Positions 20,708 to 21,207 of a stretch of 21,207 nt of DNA are shown here, one piece after another; the first letter of the stretch is position 1; every line of letters begins with the position of its first letter. The DNA is from Halanaerobium sp. Lineage in GTDB: Bacteria; Bacillota; Halanaerobiia; Halanaerobiales; Halanaerobiaceae. Under the pieces are notes generated by a model. That model made no database searches. It worked only from the letters and a program-made list of their open reading frames with translations, and was not told the origin of the DNA. Location: NCBI GenBank assembly GCA_003070825.1, contig QBLP01000022.1:1-21207 (forward strand), read 5' to 3'. A program made the translations under genes and the position numbers.

Positions 20708-21207
20708 ATGAAATTTAATTTTAAAAAGATCAGTGGTTTTACTTTGCTTTTGTTAATTCTATTTTTGAATTTTTTCGGTACTGCTGATTTAGTTGAGGCT
20801 GCCGATAAGCCAAAAACAGTAATTGAAAGAAGTATTTCAGCAGAAGCCAGAATCCCTATTTTTCAAAGAGTAGAGGTGCTTGAGAAGGCAGATATTGACT
20901 ATACTTTTTTGATGACGAATTACAACGGCAGCAGAGAAATTATTGTAGAGTCTGGACTAAAAATTGAAATTTTAAGTAATACCGACTGGAATCTTCGTTT
21001 AAATAACAGAAATTTAAATACACAGGTTTTGATCAGAAAGGCTGATCAGAATAATTCTGACTGGCAGAATCTAAATTCTACTACTGCTAAATTTAGTGGA
21101 GACAGGGGAGTCGAGAAGCTAACTTTTGATTTGAAATTTATTCTTGATCCTGACTCTAGAGCTGCAGTTAATAATTTAGAACTTGATTTAAGACACAGTA
21201 TTAATCC
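20708..21207 (+). CDS. Secreted protein of unknown function, 3' end beyond the window
   Basis: The frame is open to the window edge (166 residues visible). Residues 1-34 are a signal peptide with a long hydrophobic core (FTLLLLILFLNFFG) and a likely cleavage after VEAA. The mature part alternates hydrophobic and polar residues (IEILSNTDWNLRLNNRNLNTQVLIRKA; GVEKLTFDLKFILDP), which suggests a beta-sandwich rather than an enzyme, as in many fimbrial or surface proteins; I do not recognise a family. ATG 20708 is chosen over ATG 20705 because AGGAGG ends 5 bases before it. Its riboswitch and the curlin gene upstream suggest a surface or matrix role under c-di-GMP control. Confidence 0.85.
   Translation, partial: MKFNFKKISGFTLLLLILFLNFFGTADLVEAADKPKTVIERSISAEARIPIFQRVEVLEKADIDYTFLMTNYNGSREIIVESGLKIEILSNTDWNLRLNNRNLNTQVLIRKADQNNSDWQNLNSTTAKFSGDRGVEKLTFDLKFILDPDSRAAVNNLELDLRHSIN

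Noticed and set aside
1..21207. Insertion sequences, prophage or CRISPR arrays.
   Set aside because: I saw no transposase, integrase, terminal inverted repeats with target duplications or repeat-spacer arrays.

Overview
The window is AT-rich and densely coded. Nearly all recognisable genes lie on the + strand, with strong AGGAGG-type ribosome binding sites and consensus sigma-A promoters. Protein types and gene order (rpoD, Nif3-like, rnpB; yebC-ruvCAB-queA-tgt-yajC-secDF; recJ-apt) point to a low-GC Firmicute. The curlin-repeat protein next to a cyclic-di-GMP riboswitch, and the general feel of the proteins, suggest a fermentative anaerobe of the Halanaerobium type; that placement is inference, not proof.

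Layout. Bases 1-1310 hold the tail of an unidentified gene and the primary sigma factor gene. Bases 1395-1583 are a stand-alone tRNA(CAU) unit with its own promoter and terminator. Bases 1643-3203 carry a Nif3/YqfO-family gene and the RNase P RNA. Bases 3257-4211 hold two overlapping small genes of unknown function and an XRE-type regulator. Bases 4275-12628 form a housekeeping block: yebC (own promoter and terminator), then ruvC-ruvA-ruvB-queA-tgt (Holliday-junction processing, queuosine tRNA modification), then yajC-lepB-secD-secF (protein export, with a signal peptidase gene inside). A terminator follows secF; after it come aarF/ubiB-like, recJ and apt.

The apt gene is the main anomaly. 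After about 163 residues of normal adenine phosphoribosyltransferase, the frame runs without a stop into the C-terminal three quarters of an aldo/keto reductase that lacks its first 70 or so residues, including the catalytic Asp and Tyr. This looks like a deletion junction or an assembly chimera. Two convergent terminators follow.

Bases 17699-21207 are an envelope or secretion region: a secreted FMN-binding-domain protein on the - strand, a secreted alkaline phosphatase divergent from it across a promoter region rich in inverted repeats, a small secreted protein made of seven 11-residue curlin repeats, and a cyclic-di-GMP-I riboswitch immediately upstream of a secreted protein cut by the window edge. 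The riboswitch has an apparent Shine-Dalgarno-sequestering helix, so translation of that protein is probably set by cyclic-di-GMP. Curlin gene and riboswitch gene together look like a c-di-GMP-linked surface-fibre or adhesion locus, the most interesting system in the window.
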